From contig NZ_AUBZ01000021.1 in NCBI RefSeq assembly GCF_000429505.1, forward strand, positions 37,953-101,952: a stretch of 64,000 nucleotides of DNA, given 5' to 3'. The position numbers and the translations under genes were made by a program. The notes under the pieces were generated by a model. The model was given only the letters and a program-made list of their open reading frames with translations. It had not been told where the DNA came from and did no database searches. Within the stretch, counting starts at the first letter, position 1. The number at the start of each line of letters is the position of its first letter. This document shows, in pieces, positions 33,904 to 42,253 of this stretch. The DNA comes from Aliagarivorans taiwanensis DSM 22990 (GTDB taxonomy: Bacteria > Pseudomonadota > Gammaproteobacteria > Enterobacterales > Celerinatantimonadaceae).

Positions 33904-35691
33904 TTAAGCTAGCTCTTGAGCCTCGGAAAACAGGCGCTGCTCAAAGATCTCCGGCTCCAAAGCCTCACTAAACAAGAAGCCCTGATAGACCCGGCAGCCG
34001 CGATACTTCAGAAACTCAAGTTGATACTCGGTCTCTACCCCTTCGGCAATCACTTCCAGCTCAAGGTTATCGGCCATTGAGATAATGGTGGTGATAATGG
34101 CGCACTCGCTGCCACCGCTTTGCAGCTCCATCACAAAGGAGCGGTCAATCTTGAGGCAGTGAATCGGCAGTTTGTTGAGATAGGCCAACGAGGAGTAGCC
34201 GGTTCCGAAGTCATCCACCGAGAAACGTACCCCGATATCGCGTAGCTGCTTGAGTTTCTCGACTGTGGCATCAACGTTATCGACCAACACCCCTTCGGTG
34301 ATCTCCAGCTCAATCAACTGCGGATCGATCCCGGTTTCATTGAAGATTTCGATGGTATCTTTAACAAAACTGTCGCGGTGGAACTGCTTAGGACTGACGT
34401 TAATCGATAAGGTGGTGAACGAAGCCGGTAGCCCGCGGTCTTGCCAGATCCGCAACTGCTTACACGCTTCGCGCATCACCCACTCACCAATGGCCACGAT
34501 GCTGCCACTCTCTTCGGCCAGTGGAATAAAGCGGCTCGGGGAGATCCAGCCAGAGTTCGGCTCAAACCAGCGAATAAGGGTCTCAGCGCCCACCATCTCC
34601 AGCTTGTCGTTGTAACGCGGCTGGTAGTAAGCCACCATTTCGGCGTTACTGAGGGCATTGCGCATCTTGGTTTGCAGCTGGTGGCGTTCTTTAAGCTTGT
34701 CGAGCATGCTCTCATCGAACACACAGATCTTTGCTCGCCCCAGCTCTTTGCCGCGGTAAAGCGCAATCTCGGCCTGACGCAGTACCTCTGGTGAATTGCT
34801 GTCTTTAAACGGATACAGGGCAATCCCAGATGTCAGGTTAAGCTGGATGGGGTTGCCCTTGATAACAAACTCTTTGTGAATGTGCTTGGTGACCGACTTA
34901 CAGATATCAAAGGCGATCTGTTGGGCTTGCTCGGGATCTTGCGCCAGCTCAGGTAGCAGCAGTGCAAACTCATCGCCGCCCAAACGGGCCACGGTATCAG
35001 CCGGCCCGCGATGCTCACGCAAACGGTGGGCAATCAGGCGTAACAACAAATCCCCCACCGCATGGCCGAGGGTGTCATTCACCTGCTTGAAGTGGTCGAT
35101 GTCGATATAGATAAGCGCACTGTAATAGCCGCGCTGTTGACCACGCTGAATATCTGCCTGCAGATTTTCAATTAGCTTCTTACGGTTGGCCAAACGCGTC
35201 ACGTCATCGTGGGACGAGCGGAAACGCAGCAGCTCTTTGGCGGAGCGCGTTTCCGAAATGTTGGTTTGGGTACAGATCAGTCGTGCTGGCAGGCCCTGCT
35301 CGCTATGCTCGACCACCATACCGCGAGTTAGTACCCAAAGGTAGTGACCCTTTTTATGACGGATGCGATGCACACACTCAAAGATCTCGGTCTCTTTTTG
35401 CAAGTGACGACGCAGACTCGATTGAGCCTTGTCGGCATCGGCAGGATGGATGCGCCCTTCCCACTCCTCGATGTGCTGGTTGATCTCATCCTCGCCGTAG
35501 CCGAGCATGGCCTTCCATTGAGGAGCGTAATAAACCTCATTATCGAGAAGGCTCCAGTCCCACACCCCGGCACCCGCGCCACTTAATGCGAACTGCCAAC
35601 GCTGCTCGCTGGCTTCCATCTCATTGAAGCTATCGCGCAGCTTTCCAGCGATCAGCTTAAGTGACTCTTGTAACGCGGCAACTTCCCCCAT
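33904..35691 (-). CDS. C-terminal half of the sensor: PAS-GGDEF-EAL (first ATG after the amber codon)
   Basis: If translation restarts, the first ATG after the stop is at 35691 and would give a soluble 595-residue protein beginning in the second HAMP helix. The PAS domain covers residues 28-150 (GAGAGVWDWSLLDNEVYYAP). The GGDEF domain has the intact active motif VARLGGDEFALLLPEL, so cyclase activity is possible. The EAL domain has ETLIRW in place of EALxR-type EALIRW, but keeps the catalytic glutamate, DDFGTGYSSL and EGVETEYQLEFL, so phosphodiesterase activity remains possible. No good ribosome-binding site precedes this ATG, so I regard it as a fragment rather than a normal gene. Confidence 0.6.
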   Translation of the reverse strand: MGEVAALQESLKLIAGKLRDSFNEMEASEQRWQFALSGAGAGVWDWSLLDNEVYYAPQWKAMLGYGEDEINQHIEEWEGRIHPADADKAQSSLRRHLQKETEIFECVHRIRHKKGHYLWVLTRGMVVEHSEQGLPARLICTQTNISETRSAKELLRFRSSHDDVTRLANRKKLIENLQADIQRGQQRGYYSALIYIDIDHFKQVNDTLGHAVGDLLLRLIAHRLREHRGPADTVARLGGDEFALLLPELAQDPEQAQQIAFDICKSVTKHIHKEFVIKGNPIQLNLTSGIALYPFKDSNSPEVLRQAEIALYRGKELGRAKICVFDESMLDKLKERHQLQTKMRNALSNAEMVAYYQPRYNDKLEMVGAETLIRWFEPNSGWISPSRFIPLAEESGSIVAIGEWVMREACKQLRIWQDRGLPASFTTLSINVSPKQFHRDSFVKDTIEIFNETGIDPQLIELEITEGVLVDNVDATVEKLKQLRDIGVRFSVDDFGTGYSSLAYLNKLPIHCLKIDRSFVMELQSGGSECAIITTIISMADNLELEVIAEGVETEYQLEFLKYRGCRVYQGFLFSEALEPEIFEQRLFSEAQELA

Positions 35692-35754
35692 GCCTTTGCT
35701 AGGGATACCCTCTGGCTCTAGGGTATCGAGCTGCTCGGTGAGCTGTGAGATCCG

Positions 35755-36384
35755 CTAAAGTGGCGACAGCAGAATCTTTTTCAGAATAAGGATAAGTGCC
35801 AGCAGGCCAATAGAGGTCAGCCCAAGCTGCTTAGCAAACTCCTTAAGCGTTGCCTGATAATAGGCCGCCCACTGACTGGAGTAATCGAGGCGCAGCACCA
35901 ACAGGCCTTTTTCAGACCGGCGTAGGCTGTCATCACGGGGGCCGAAATCTAGGGGCAAGTACAGATCGGTGACAAACGGCGCAACATTAAAGAAGTGGCG
36001 CTCGGTGTCACTGCGGTGGCTGTTGGTGAGTAACTCATGGCTAAACGGCGTGATTGCGTCAGCGGCAAAGATGTTCTTATCCAAGGCATGGCTGGACGCC
36101 AGCACTATCCCCATTGGGTCAACCACCAACAGTTGCTCCAGGTTGGCCGACAAGGCATTAAGTGCCACGGTACGCTGAACATACTGCCATTGGTGACGAG
36201 ACAGATAGTCCGACAAGGATTGCTGCAGCTGGTAGCCGGATTCGAGCAGATGCAGTTGGTTCTGGTGGGCAAGCTCTTGCTTGGCGCGTTCTATCTGATC
36301 GAACAGCAACACTGACTGCACGATAGCAAAGATACCCAGCACAATAAGCGGGATGGTGATTCCCAAGGAAACACGATTACGCAT
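35755..36384 (-). CDS. N-terminal half of the sensor: two membrane segments and a periplasmic domain
   Basis: The 209-residue product made if the amber codon is obeyed: TM1 at about residues 7-28, a periplasmic domain of about 150 residues (LLVVDPMGIVLASSHALD resembles a Cache/PAS-like sensor strand pattern), and TM2 at about 182-205 ending at the stop. Without its HAMP and output domains it would have no signalling output. The ATG at 36384 lies inside the overlap with the upstream gene's stop codon; a longer in-frame start at 36414 is less likely. Confidence 0.55.
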   Translation of the reverse strand: MRNRVSLGITIPLIVLGIFAIVQSVLLFDQIERAKQELAHQNQLHLLESGYQLQQSLSDYLSRHQWQYVQRTVALNALSANLEQLLVVDPMGIVLASSHALDKNIFAADAITPFSHELLTNSHRSDTERHFFNVAPFVTDLYLPLDFGPRDDSLRRSEKGLLVLRLDYSSQWAAYYQATLKEFAKQLGLTSIGLLALILILKKILLSPL

Positions 36385-37348
36385 CAGGTGCCTCCTCCAG
36401 CCAACGGGTCTCAATGGCCTTGCTGAAATCTGGCAGCGTTGAAATCAGCCCAAGTTTGACCATACGCTCGCCTAGCTCCAAGGTGTGGGTGGTTAATTGT
36501 TGCTCCATCACCCGGCGACTCTCGCGCTTATTAAGCAGGCTGATCTGCTCAAAGGCATCGCTAACCTCACTGCTATAGAGTTGGTTGCGCTTAGCGATCA
36601 GTTTAAAGCCCTCGCGCGGATGGGTTTGCAGCCAGTTACTGGCGCGGAAGTAGCTATCGACCAACTCACCGACTTGGTCCTTGGCGTCCTCAGATAGCTC
36701 ATTGCTGACCACCAAGACCCGGTAGTAAGACTGCTCTAGCTGTTCGCCTTGGTAGATAACGTTGGCCGACAGGTTTTCTTGCAAGCGTCTAAGTAGTGGA
36801 CCGGTGGCAATAACGGCCTCGATTTCGCCTTGACGGAATAGCTCTAACTGTTCATCTTGCTTGGCTTCCACCAAGATAAAGTCTTCAACTTGATGGCCGC
36901 TACTGGTGAGCCAGTCGTCCAGCACCAGCGACGCCATGCTTTGGCTCTCATAGCCGACCCGTTTACCGAGCAGGCTTTGGCTGTCGATAAGCCCCTGCTG
37001 TGCAATCAGCGCATCACCGCCAAGGCTTTGGTCCACCACGGCAATAATGCACAACTGCATGCCAGCGCTGACCAAGCTAACCGCTTCAGGCAAGCTGACA
37101 AATGCCGCATCCACCTGATTGCTCTTAAGCGCATGCAAAACATGGGTCGAGGTGGTTAATTCAGAAAGCTGGAAGCGCGCCTGGTCTTGATAGCCCAAGC
37201 GTAGTGCCAAATAGATAGGTTCAAAACCGAGCCAAGGAGAAACGGCGACTCGGAGAGTTGGCTTGTAATCAATGCAGCCAACGCTAATGGTTGTTGCAAT
37301 AAAAAGGATTAACAGACGTATCCTTTGTCTAATAATCGAAATCCACAT
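36377..37348 (-). CDS. Periplasmic substrate-binding lipoprotein (NMT1/SsuA-like)
   Basis: A 323-residue type-2 periplasmic binding protein. The signal sequence LLILFIATTISVGCIDYKP carries a lipobox (SVGC), so it is membrane-anchored. The fold pattern matches the NMT1/SsuA/TauA group: LRVAVSPWLGFEPIYLALRLG, VDAAFVSLPEAVSLVSAG, LLGKRVGYESQSMASLVLDD and IEAVIATGPLLRRLQ. No ABC permease or ATPase gene is adjacent. Instead its stop overlaps the start of the GGDEF-EAL sensor, so it probably presents a ligand to that sensor, as NspS does for MbaA in Vibrio. The ligand is unknown. AAGGA directly abuts the chosen ATG, so the start is uncertain. Confidence 0.82.
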   Translation of the reverse strand: MWISIIRQRIRLLILFIATTISVGCIDYKPTLRVAVSPWLGFEPIYLALRLGYQDQARFQLSELTTSTHVLHALKSNQVDAAFVSLPEAVSLVSAGMQLCIIAVVDQSLGGDALIAQQGLIDSQSLLGKRVGYESQSMASLVLDDWLTSSGHQVEDFILVEAKQDEQLELFRQGEIEAVIATGPLLRRLQENLSANVIYQGEQLEQSYYRVLVVSNELSEDAKDQVGELVDSYFRASNWLQTHPREGFKLIAKRNQLYSSEVSDAFEQISLLNKRESRRVMEQQLTTHTLELGERMVKLGLISTLPDFSKAIETRWLEEAPDA

Positions 37349-37466
37349 TCCTTGCTGGGCTATCCTAGCCTGTAATTCAATATGTTAAATGTCCATCTTA
37401 ATCAGTCATTCTGCAGCCTTTGGGGAAAATTACAATCGTTTGCTGAGATTAATTTGAGACTTCATT

Positions 37467-37487
37467 AAAAAAGCGCCCGAAGGCGCT
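37467..37487 (-). terminator. Terminator of htpX
   Basis: On the minus strand AGCGCC-TTCG-GGCGCT, a 6-bp stem with a stable UUCG-type loop, followed by TTTTTT. Confidence 0.85.
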
Positions 37488-37491
37488 ATTT

Positions 37492-38364
37492 TTAACTGTT
37501 TCTCAGTGCGTTAATGCGCTTCTCAAGCGGCGGATGGCTGAGGAAAAGTTCACTAACGGATTTCTTACCATTGATGCCAAAGGCCATCATCGAACCTTCC
37601 ATCTCCGGTTCGCGACTACCGCCCAATCGTTGTAAGGCTCTGATCATCTTATCTCTTCCCACCAACTTGGCGGAGCCCGCATCGGCGCGGAACTCGCGCT
37701 GACGGGAGAACCACATCACGATGATGCTGGCAAGAATTCCGAACACCATTTCCAGCACAAATACGGTACCAGTGTAGGCGAGAAAACCCATACCGCTGTT
37801 GCTGTCACGGCTATTGGCCAAGGCATTACTGATCACCTGAGCCACTGCCCGAGCCAGAAAGATGACGAAGGTGTTCACGACACCTTGAATCAGGGTTAGT
37901 GTCACCATGTCACCATTGGCAATATGGCTGACCTCGTGGGCCAGTACCGCTTCTACTTCATCTTGCGCCATGCTGTTGAGCAGACCGCTACTTACCGCTA
38001 CCAAGGCATCATTTTTGTTAGCGCCAGTGGCAAAGGCATTCATCTCCGGTGCGTGATAGATGGCAACTTCCGGCATACCAATGCCAGAAGCTTTGGCTTG
38101 GCGAGCTACTGTATCCACCAGCCAGCGTTCGGTGGCATTGGCAGGATTGGTAATCACCCTCGCCCCTGTTGAGCGCTTGGCCATGGACTTAGATAGCAAC
38201 AACGAGATAAACGAGCCACCAAAGCCAAACAGTGCGGCGAAGATAAACAGCCCGCCCATGCCACGAGGATCGATCCCTAAGAATGCACAAACAATATTGA
38301 CGACGACACTCAGTACCAACAACACCGCCAAGTTGGTCGCCAAAAACAAAAATATCCTCTTCAT
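37492..38364 (-). CDS. htpX: Membrane-bound zinc metalloprotease HtpX
   Basis: Inner-membrane M48 protease that degrades misfolded membrane proteins. Two N-terminal membrane segments ([20 protein letters not shown] and [20 protein letters not shown]) precede the zinc site [17 protein letters not shown] (HEXXH near residue 140). Further hydrophobic stretches follow, and the third zinc ligand is in the glutamate of [14 protein letters not shown]. The C-terminal [10 protein letters not shown] is family-typical. The length of 290 is close to E. coli (293). GAGGA lies just before the ATG. bioD ends 124 bases upstream on the same strand, and a terminator follows htpX. Confidence 0.96.
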   Translation of the reverse strand: MKRIFLFLATNLAVLLVLSVVVNIVCAFLGIDPRGMGGLFIFAALFGFGGSFISLLLSKSMAKRSTGARVITNPANATERWLVDTVARQAKASGIGMPEVAIYHAPEMNAFATGANKNDALVAVSSGLLNSMAQDEVEAVLAHEVSHIANGDMVTLTLIQGVVNTFVIFLARAVAQVISNALANSRDSNSGMGFLAYTGTVFVLEMVFGILASIIVMWFSRQREFRADAGSAKLVGRDKMIRALQRLGGSREPEMEGSMMAFGINGKKSVSELFLSHPPLEKRINALRNS

Positions 38365-38488
38365 TACATCCTCAATTGATCAAAAAAAGGTTCGCTAATG
38401 ATATGGGGATATCAACCAGAGGGTTCAAGGATTGTGCTGTAAATTTGTGTAAAGAGCCTGCCTGCAGCCCAGCGGCAAAGGCTGTTTG

Positions 38489-39172
38489 CTAGTCCAGTGC
38501 ACAAACATCAAGGTACATTGCCAGCTCCGCCGGCACGGTACCGGGAGAGTATGGCAATACCCCTAACAATGGCGCATCGATCGCCTCTTTCAGGTAGCCC
38601 ACATTGTCGTGGCTAACCTCAGTGGGTTCACTGAGGTGGTTGGCGATCCAGCCCACCAGTGGCAGCCCCGATGCGCGAATGGCCTGTGCGGTTAACAAGG
38701 CGTGACTCAGGCAACCCAAGCGCACCCCAACTACCAGTATCACCGGCAGCTGATGTGCCACCACCCAGTCAGAGAAACAACGCTTGGCGTTGAACGGCAC
38801 ATGCCATCCTCCGGCCCCTTCCACCAGCAACCAGTCTGAGCACTCGCATATCTGTACAAGTGCAGCATCGATGTTGCTCTCGTCGATGGGCCGCTGGCAA
38901 AGCGTGGCGGCAATGTGTGGCGCAATAGCCTGAGGATACACCTCGGGATTTACCAAGGAGTAATTGAGTGCTGAGCTTGACGCTTGCTGTAGTGCGATGC
39001 CGTCTTCGTTTTGCCATTGCCCGTCTATCAGTTCGGCGCCCGCAGCCAAGGGTTTAAAGCCATTAACAGTGCAGCCAGTGTGGCGTGCTTGTAAGGCGCT
39101 GAGCAAGGCTTGTGTGGTAAAGGTTTTTCCGACCTCGGTATCGGTACCGGTAACAAAGAATCGTTTAGTCAC
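38489..39172 (-). CDS. bioD: Dethiobiotin synthetase
   Basis: Forms the ureido ring of dethiobiotin from DAPA, CO2 and ATP. The start is GTG at 39172: MTKRFFVTGTDTEVGKTF matches the family start exactly, while upstream in-frame ATGs would add unsupported residues. The P-loop is GTDTEVGKT, the substrate lysine is in VNGFKPLAAG, and LLVEGAGGWHVPF is the conserved VEGAGG motif. At 227 residues it matches the family (225 in E. coli). The GTG lies inside the end of bioC (8-base overlap), so it is translationally coupled as the last gene of bioBFCD. Confidence 0.95.
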   Translation of the reverse strand: MTKRFFVTGTDTEVGKTFTTQALLSALQARHTGCTVNGFKPLAAGAELIDGQWQNEDGIALQQASSSALNYSLVNPEVYPQAIAPHIAATLCQRPIDESNIDAALVQICECSDWLLVEGAGGWHVPFNAKRCFSDWVVAHQLPVILVVGVRLGCLSHALLTAQAIRASGLPLVGWIANHLSEPTEVSHDNVGYLKEAIDAPLLGVLPYSPGTVPAELAMYLDVCALD

Positions 39173-39932
39173 GACGTAGTACTCCATAAGCAACGACATA
39201 ACGGGCTTCGAACATCCCATCCTCATTTGAAGCAACCCGCTCGTAGCTACGATTTAGCGCTTTTAGCTGTGATGCAGTGGTGAGCCCGTTGCGGCCGCCG
39301 GGCACATAGTTTGCGCCAATCCCTTTTAGCTCCTGCAACAACGGAAACACCGAGGGGTATTGTAAGCAGCGGGTCTCGACCTCAAATGATATCGAGCCCC
39401 AAGGTTGGCTATGAATGGCGTCCATGTATTGGGATTGACTGATAAAGCGGTTCACATGGGGGTACTGATCAATCTCAGCCCAGGCGCGGTGCAGCTCCCC
39501 CAAGGTGCCAGAGAGTAAAGTGGAAAACGCCAGGTAGCCGCCGGGGTTAAGGCAGCGGTGTATCTCCGCAAGCGCTGTCGGCAGGCTGTTACACCATTGC
39601 AGCGCCAAATTCGAAAACACCAGATCAAGCGAGCCATCGGTAATCGCCAGATGCTCCGCATCACTGCTCAGGCACGCTTGCCCAGAGCGAAGGCTAGCTG
39701 TGTGCGCCATGGCTGGCGAGAGATCGATACCCAACAACTGCTTGCTGCGCAGCTTAAGCGCGGGCATAAAAAAGCCAGTACCGCAGCCAAGATCAGCAGT
39801 TGCGTCAAAACCTTGCTGTGGCAAACGCTCAATGAGTGACCCGCCAATATCTCGCTGCAATTGGGCGAAGTTGTCGTAGGTGTGTGCCGCCCGGCCGAAA
39901 TGGCTGGCAACATGTTGCTTGTTATAGTTCAT
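39165..39932 (-). CDS. bioC: Malonyl-[acyl-carrier protein] O-methyltransferase BioC
   Basis: SAM-dependent methyltransferase that methylates malonyl-ACP to disguise it for pimeloyl synthesis, the first committed biotin step. The N-terminus VASHFGRAAHTYDNFAQLQ is diagnostic. The SAM loop ADLGCGTGFFMPAL is near residue 47, followed by LLGIDLSPAMAHTA and LDLVFSNLALQWCNSLP. The C-terminal LKGIGANYVPGGRNGLT is also conserved in BioC. It has 255 residues (251 in E. coli) and overlaps both neighbours (11 bases with bioF, 8 with bioD). No bioH gene lies in the cluster; the cleavage of pimeloyl-ACP methyl ester is presumably done by an unlinked esterase. Confidence 0.95.
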   Translation of the reverse strand: MNYNKQHVASHFGRAAHTYDNFAQLQRDIGGSLIERLPQQGFDATADLGCGTGFFMPALKLRSKQLLGIDLSPAMAHTASLRSGQACLSSDAEHLAITDGSLDLVFSNLALQWCNSLPTALAEIHRCLNPGGYLAFSTLLSGTLGELHRAWAEIDQYPHVNRFISQSQYMDAIHSQPWGSISFEVETRCLQYPSVFPLLQELKGIGANYVPGGRNGLTTASQLKALNRSYERVASNEDGMFEARYVVAYGVLRRD

Positions 39933-41100
39933 CGGTGTAACCGGCTAGTTCCTTGTCCATCTCTTTGACCAACGCTTCAACCAGCGAGTTAATGTCTTCA
40001 GCGCTATGGTGCGCGGTGAGGGTCACCCGCAAGCGTGAGGTATTAGGCGGCACCGTCGGCGGACGGATGGCGTTTACCCATAAGCCCTGCTCTTTTAAGC
40101 GCAGGCTGATCTGTTGCGCCTTTGCCGCACTGCCAATCAGTATCGGCTGAATGGCGGTATTGGAAGCGTGCAGCGGCACACCTTGATGCTCTGCTAGTTT
40201 ACGAAACAACGCTATGTTCTGGCTCAGCCGCTCACGATGTTGCGGCTGTGTGGCCATCACATTTAACGAGGCAGAAACCGCACTCGCTTGCGCCGCTGGC
40301 ATGGCGGTTGAGTACACATAGCTGCGGGCGAAGTTCAGCAAGTACTCGCGCAACTGTTCGCTACAAAGCACAGCGGCCCCATGCACGCCAAAGGCTTTGC
40401 CAAAGGTGATCACATTGATCTGCACATCTTCCGCGCCAAGACCCGCATAGGACACCGAGCCCTTCTCTCCCAGCACGCCCGCGCCATGGGCATCGTCGAT
40501 CATTAGCCAAGCCTTGTGCCGCTTGCTCACCTGAGCGATATCGCCAAGTGGCGCGCTATCGCCGTCCATGCTGAACACCCCTTCGCTGATCACCAGCTTG
40601 TCGCCATCTGCGCGGCTCAGCAGTTGATCAAGGTGCGCTACATCGTTATGGCGAAATCGCTTCATCGGCGCACTGCTATACATGCCAGCTTCGATTAACG
40701 AGGCATGATTAAGCTTGTCGTGGAAAGTAGTCAGAGCGGGATTATCCAAGGTCTTGATAACCGCTTGGTTGGCACAAAAACCACTGGAAAACAGCAGCGC
40801 GGCCGGATAGCCAAACCATTCGGCAAGCTGTTGCTCCAGAGCCAGGTGCGGGCTTTGAAAGCCGGTCACCAAGGGCGAGCCTGCACTGCCTACCCCATAT
40901 TCGTTTGCGCCTTTACACCAAGCTTCAATCACCTCAGGGTGTTGTGACAAGCCTAGGTAGTCATTGCTGGAGAAATTCAGATAGTCCCGCCCTTGATGTT
41001 GCAAGCAGCGGCCCTGGCGCGAGCTCTGGCAACGCCGCGCGCGTAGCAGATCGCTGTCGCGACGTTCACTCAGGGCTTGGGTGACAAACTCAAAAGCCAT
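39922..41100 (-). CDS. bioF: 8-amino-7-oxononanoate synthase
   Basis: PLP enzyme condensing pimeloyl-ACP and L-alanine. Key parts in order are YLNFSSNDYLGLSQHPEVIE, FSSGFCANQAVIKTL, HDKLNHASLIEAG, LMIDDAHGAGVLGEKG with the PLP-contacting aspartate, and the Schiff-base lysine in VITFGKAFGVHGAAVLC. At 392 residues it is close to E. coli (384). Its ATG shares one base with the bioB stop codon (TGATG), showing tight coupling in bioBFCD. Confidence 0.96.
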   Translation of the reverse strand: MAFEFVTQALSERRDSDLLRARRCQSSRQGRCLQHQGRDYLNFSSNDYLGLSQHPEVIEAWCKGANEYGVGSAGSPLVTGFQSPHLALEQQLAEWFGYPAALLFSSGFCANQAVIKTLDNPALTTFHDKLNHASLIEAGMYSSAPMKRFRHNDVAHLDQLLSRADGDKLVISEGVFSMDGDSAPLGDIAQVSKRHKAWLMIDDAHGAGVLGEKGSVSYAGLGAEDVQINVITFGKAFGVHGAAVLCSEQLREYLLNFARSYVYSTAMPAAQASAVSASLNVMATQPQHRERLSQNIALFRKLAEHQGVPLHASNTAIQPILIGSAAKAQQISLRLKEQGLWVNAIRPPTVPPNTSRLRVTLTAHHSAEDINSLVEALVKEMDKELAGYTDEL

Positions 41101-42152
41101 CAGGACGCGTCGTAGAACATCGGATCGCTTGCTTCAACCTTGTTACGCACCAACGATTGATAGATCTCCGATTCGCGCTCTTGGTTGCCGCTCTCCGTAC
41201 TGACATCCTCGGGGTTGATACCCAGTTTGGCGAACAACTGTAGGTCTTTGTTTTCTTCCGGATTCGGCGTGGTCAGTAACTTGCAGCCATAGAAGATGGA
41301 ATTGGCGCCGGCCATAAAGCACAAGGCTTGCATCTGTTCGTTCATCTCCTCACGCCCCGCCGATAGGCGCACGTGGGACATTGGCATCATGATCCGCGCT
41401 ACTGCAATACAACGGATAAACTCGAAGTGGTCCATGTCATCAACGTTTTCCAGCGCCGTGCCTTTGACCTTGACCAGCATATTGATCGGCACACTTTCCG
41501 GGTGCTTGGGCAGGTTGGCCAGCTCCGCTAGCAAGCCGGAGCGGTCGCTGGCGGTTTCGCCCATGCCCATAATGCCGCCGGAGCAGACCTTCATTCCGGC
41601 GCCCCGCACATGTTCGAGTGTCGCTAAGCGATCATCGTAGCTACGGGTGGTGATAATCTCGCCGTAGAATTCGCGCGAGGTATCCAGATTGTGGTTGTAG
41701 TAATCGAGGCCCGCATCCGCCAATTGCTCAGCCTGTTGCTTTTCCAGCATACCGAGGGTCATACAGCTTTCCATACCTAAGGCCTTAACTCCTTCCACCA
41801 TTTTCAGCAGATACGGCATATCGCGCTCTTTGGGATTCTTCCAGGCCGCGCCCATGCAAAAACGGGTGGAGCCATTGGCTTTGGCCTTTGCCGCCTCGTC
41901 GAGTACGTGTTGCACCTCTAACAGACGCTCTGTTTCCAAGCCCGTCTTGTGGTGGGCACTTTGCGGGCAGTATTTACAGTCCTCAGGGCAGGCGCCGGTT
42001 TTAATCGACAGCAAGGTGGAGACTTGCACCTGATTTGGATCGAAATGGCGACGATGAACCGTTTGCGCGGCAAACAACAGATCGTTAAACGGCATGGCAA
42101 ACAATTGATTTACTTCATCAACTGTCCAATTGTGACGAATTTCCTGAGTCAT
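41100..42152 (-). CDS. bioB: Biotin synthase
   Basis: Radical SAM enzyme inserting sulfur into dethiobiotin. The radical SAM cluster is CPEDCKYC (Cys55, Cys59, Cys62), followed by [10 protein letters not shown]. The second-cluster ligands include the conserved cysteines in RFCMGAAW and [13 protein letters not shown] and the arginine in [11 protein letters not shown]. It has 350 residues (346 in E. coli). It is first in bioBFCD, with AGGGA before the ATG. The operon is divergent from bioA, sharing the likely BirA operator at 42210-42242. Flavodoxin, encoded at 5.2 kb, is a likely electron donor. Confidence 0.97.
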   Translation of the reverse strand: MTQEIRHNWTVDEVNQLFAMPFNDLLFAAQTVHRRHFDPNQVQVSTLLSIKTGACPEDCKYCPQSAHHKTGLETERLLEVQHVLDEAAKAKANGSTRFCMGAAWKNPKERDMPYLLKMVEGVKALGMESCMTLGMLEKQQAEQLADAGLDYYNHNLDTSREFYGEIITTRSYDDRLATLEHVRGAGMKVCSGGIMGMGETASDRSGLLAELANLPKHPESVPINMLVKVKGTALENVDDMDHFEFIRCIAVARIMMPMSHVRLSAGREEMNEQMQALCFMAGANSIFYGCKLLTTPNPEENKDLQLFAKLGINPEDVSTESGNQERESEIYQSLVRNKVEASDPMFYDAS

Positions 42153-42209
42153 AATCCCTGGTACTTTTTTTAAGTAAAAGTTTTGGTTAGTCTACCTGTC
42201 ACCGCGCAG

Positions 42210-42242
42210 CGGTAAAACTAGCACCATGCATGTGGTTTACAG
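42210..42242. promoter_or_regulatory. Probable BirA operator between bioB and bioA
   Basis: CGGTAAAAC-N15-GGTTTACAG matches the BirA site TTGTAAACC-N15-GGTTTACAA: the right half at 8 of 9 positions and the left half at 6 of 9, with the exact spacing. It lies between the divergent bioBFCD and bioA genes, as in E. coli, ending 11 bases before the bioA ATG. Biotin-loaded BirA would repress both directions. Confidence 0.72.
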
Positions 42243-42253
42243 CAGGTTATTTT

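Larger units (their letters stand above)
33904..36384 (-). pseudogene. Membrane PAS-GGDEF-EAL sensor interrupted by an in-frame amber codon
   Basis: One open frame of 827 codons from the ATG at 36384 to the stop at 33904 is broken only by TAG at 35755-35757. Before it lie a transmembrane segment (ITIPLIVLGIFAIVQSVLLF), a periplasmic sensor region and a second membrane segment ending KKILLSPL. After it, RISQLTEQLDTLEPEGIP and GEVAALQESLKLIAGKLRD continue the HAMP linker in the same frame. PAS, GGDEF and EAL domains follow. A CAG-to-TAG change would explain it exactly (LSPLQRISQL). It may be a nonsense mutation, a base error, or a readthrough site. The start overlaps the stop of the upstream binding-protein gene by 8 bases, so the two genes were built as a coupled pair. 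Confidence 0.85.

Noticed and set aside
35692..35757. Two separate natural genes instead of one broken sensor gene
   Set aside because: The residues between the stop and the next ATG continue the HAMP helix in the same frame, and no ribosome-binding site precedes that ATG.
39173..39235. Longer bioD starting at an upstream ATG inside bioC
   Set aside because: Family alignment starts at the GTG at 39172 (TKRFFVTGTDTEVGKT); the extension is only the out-of-frame end of bioC.
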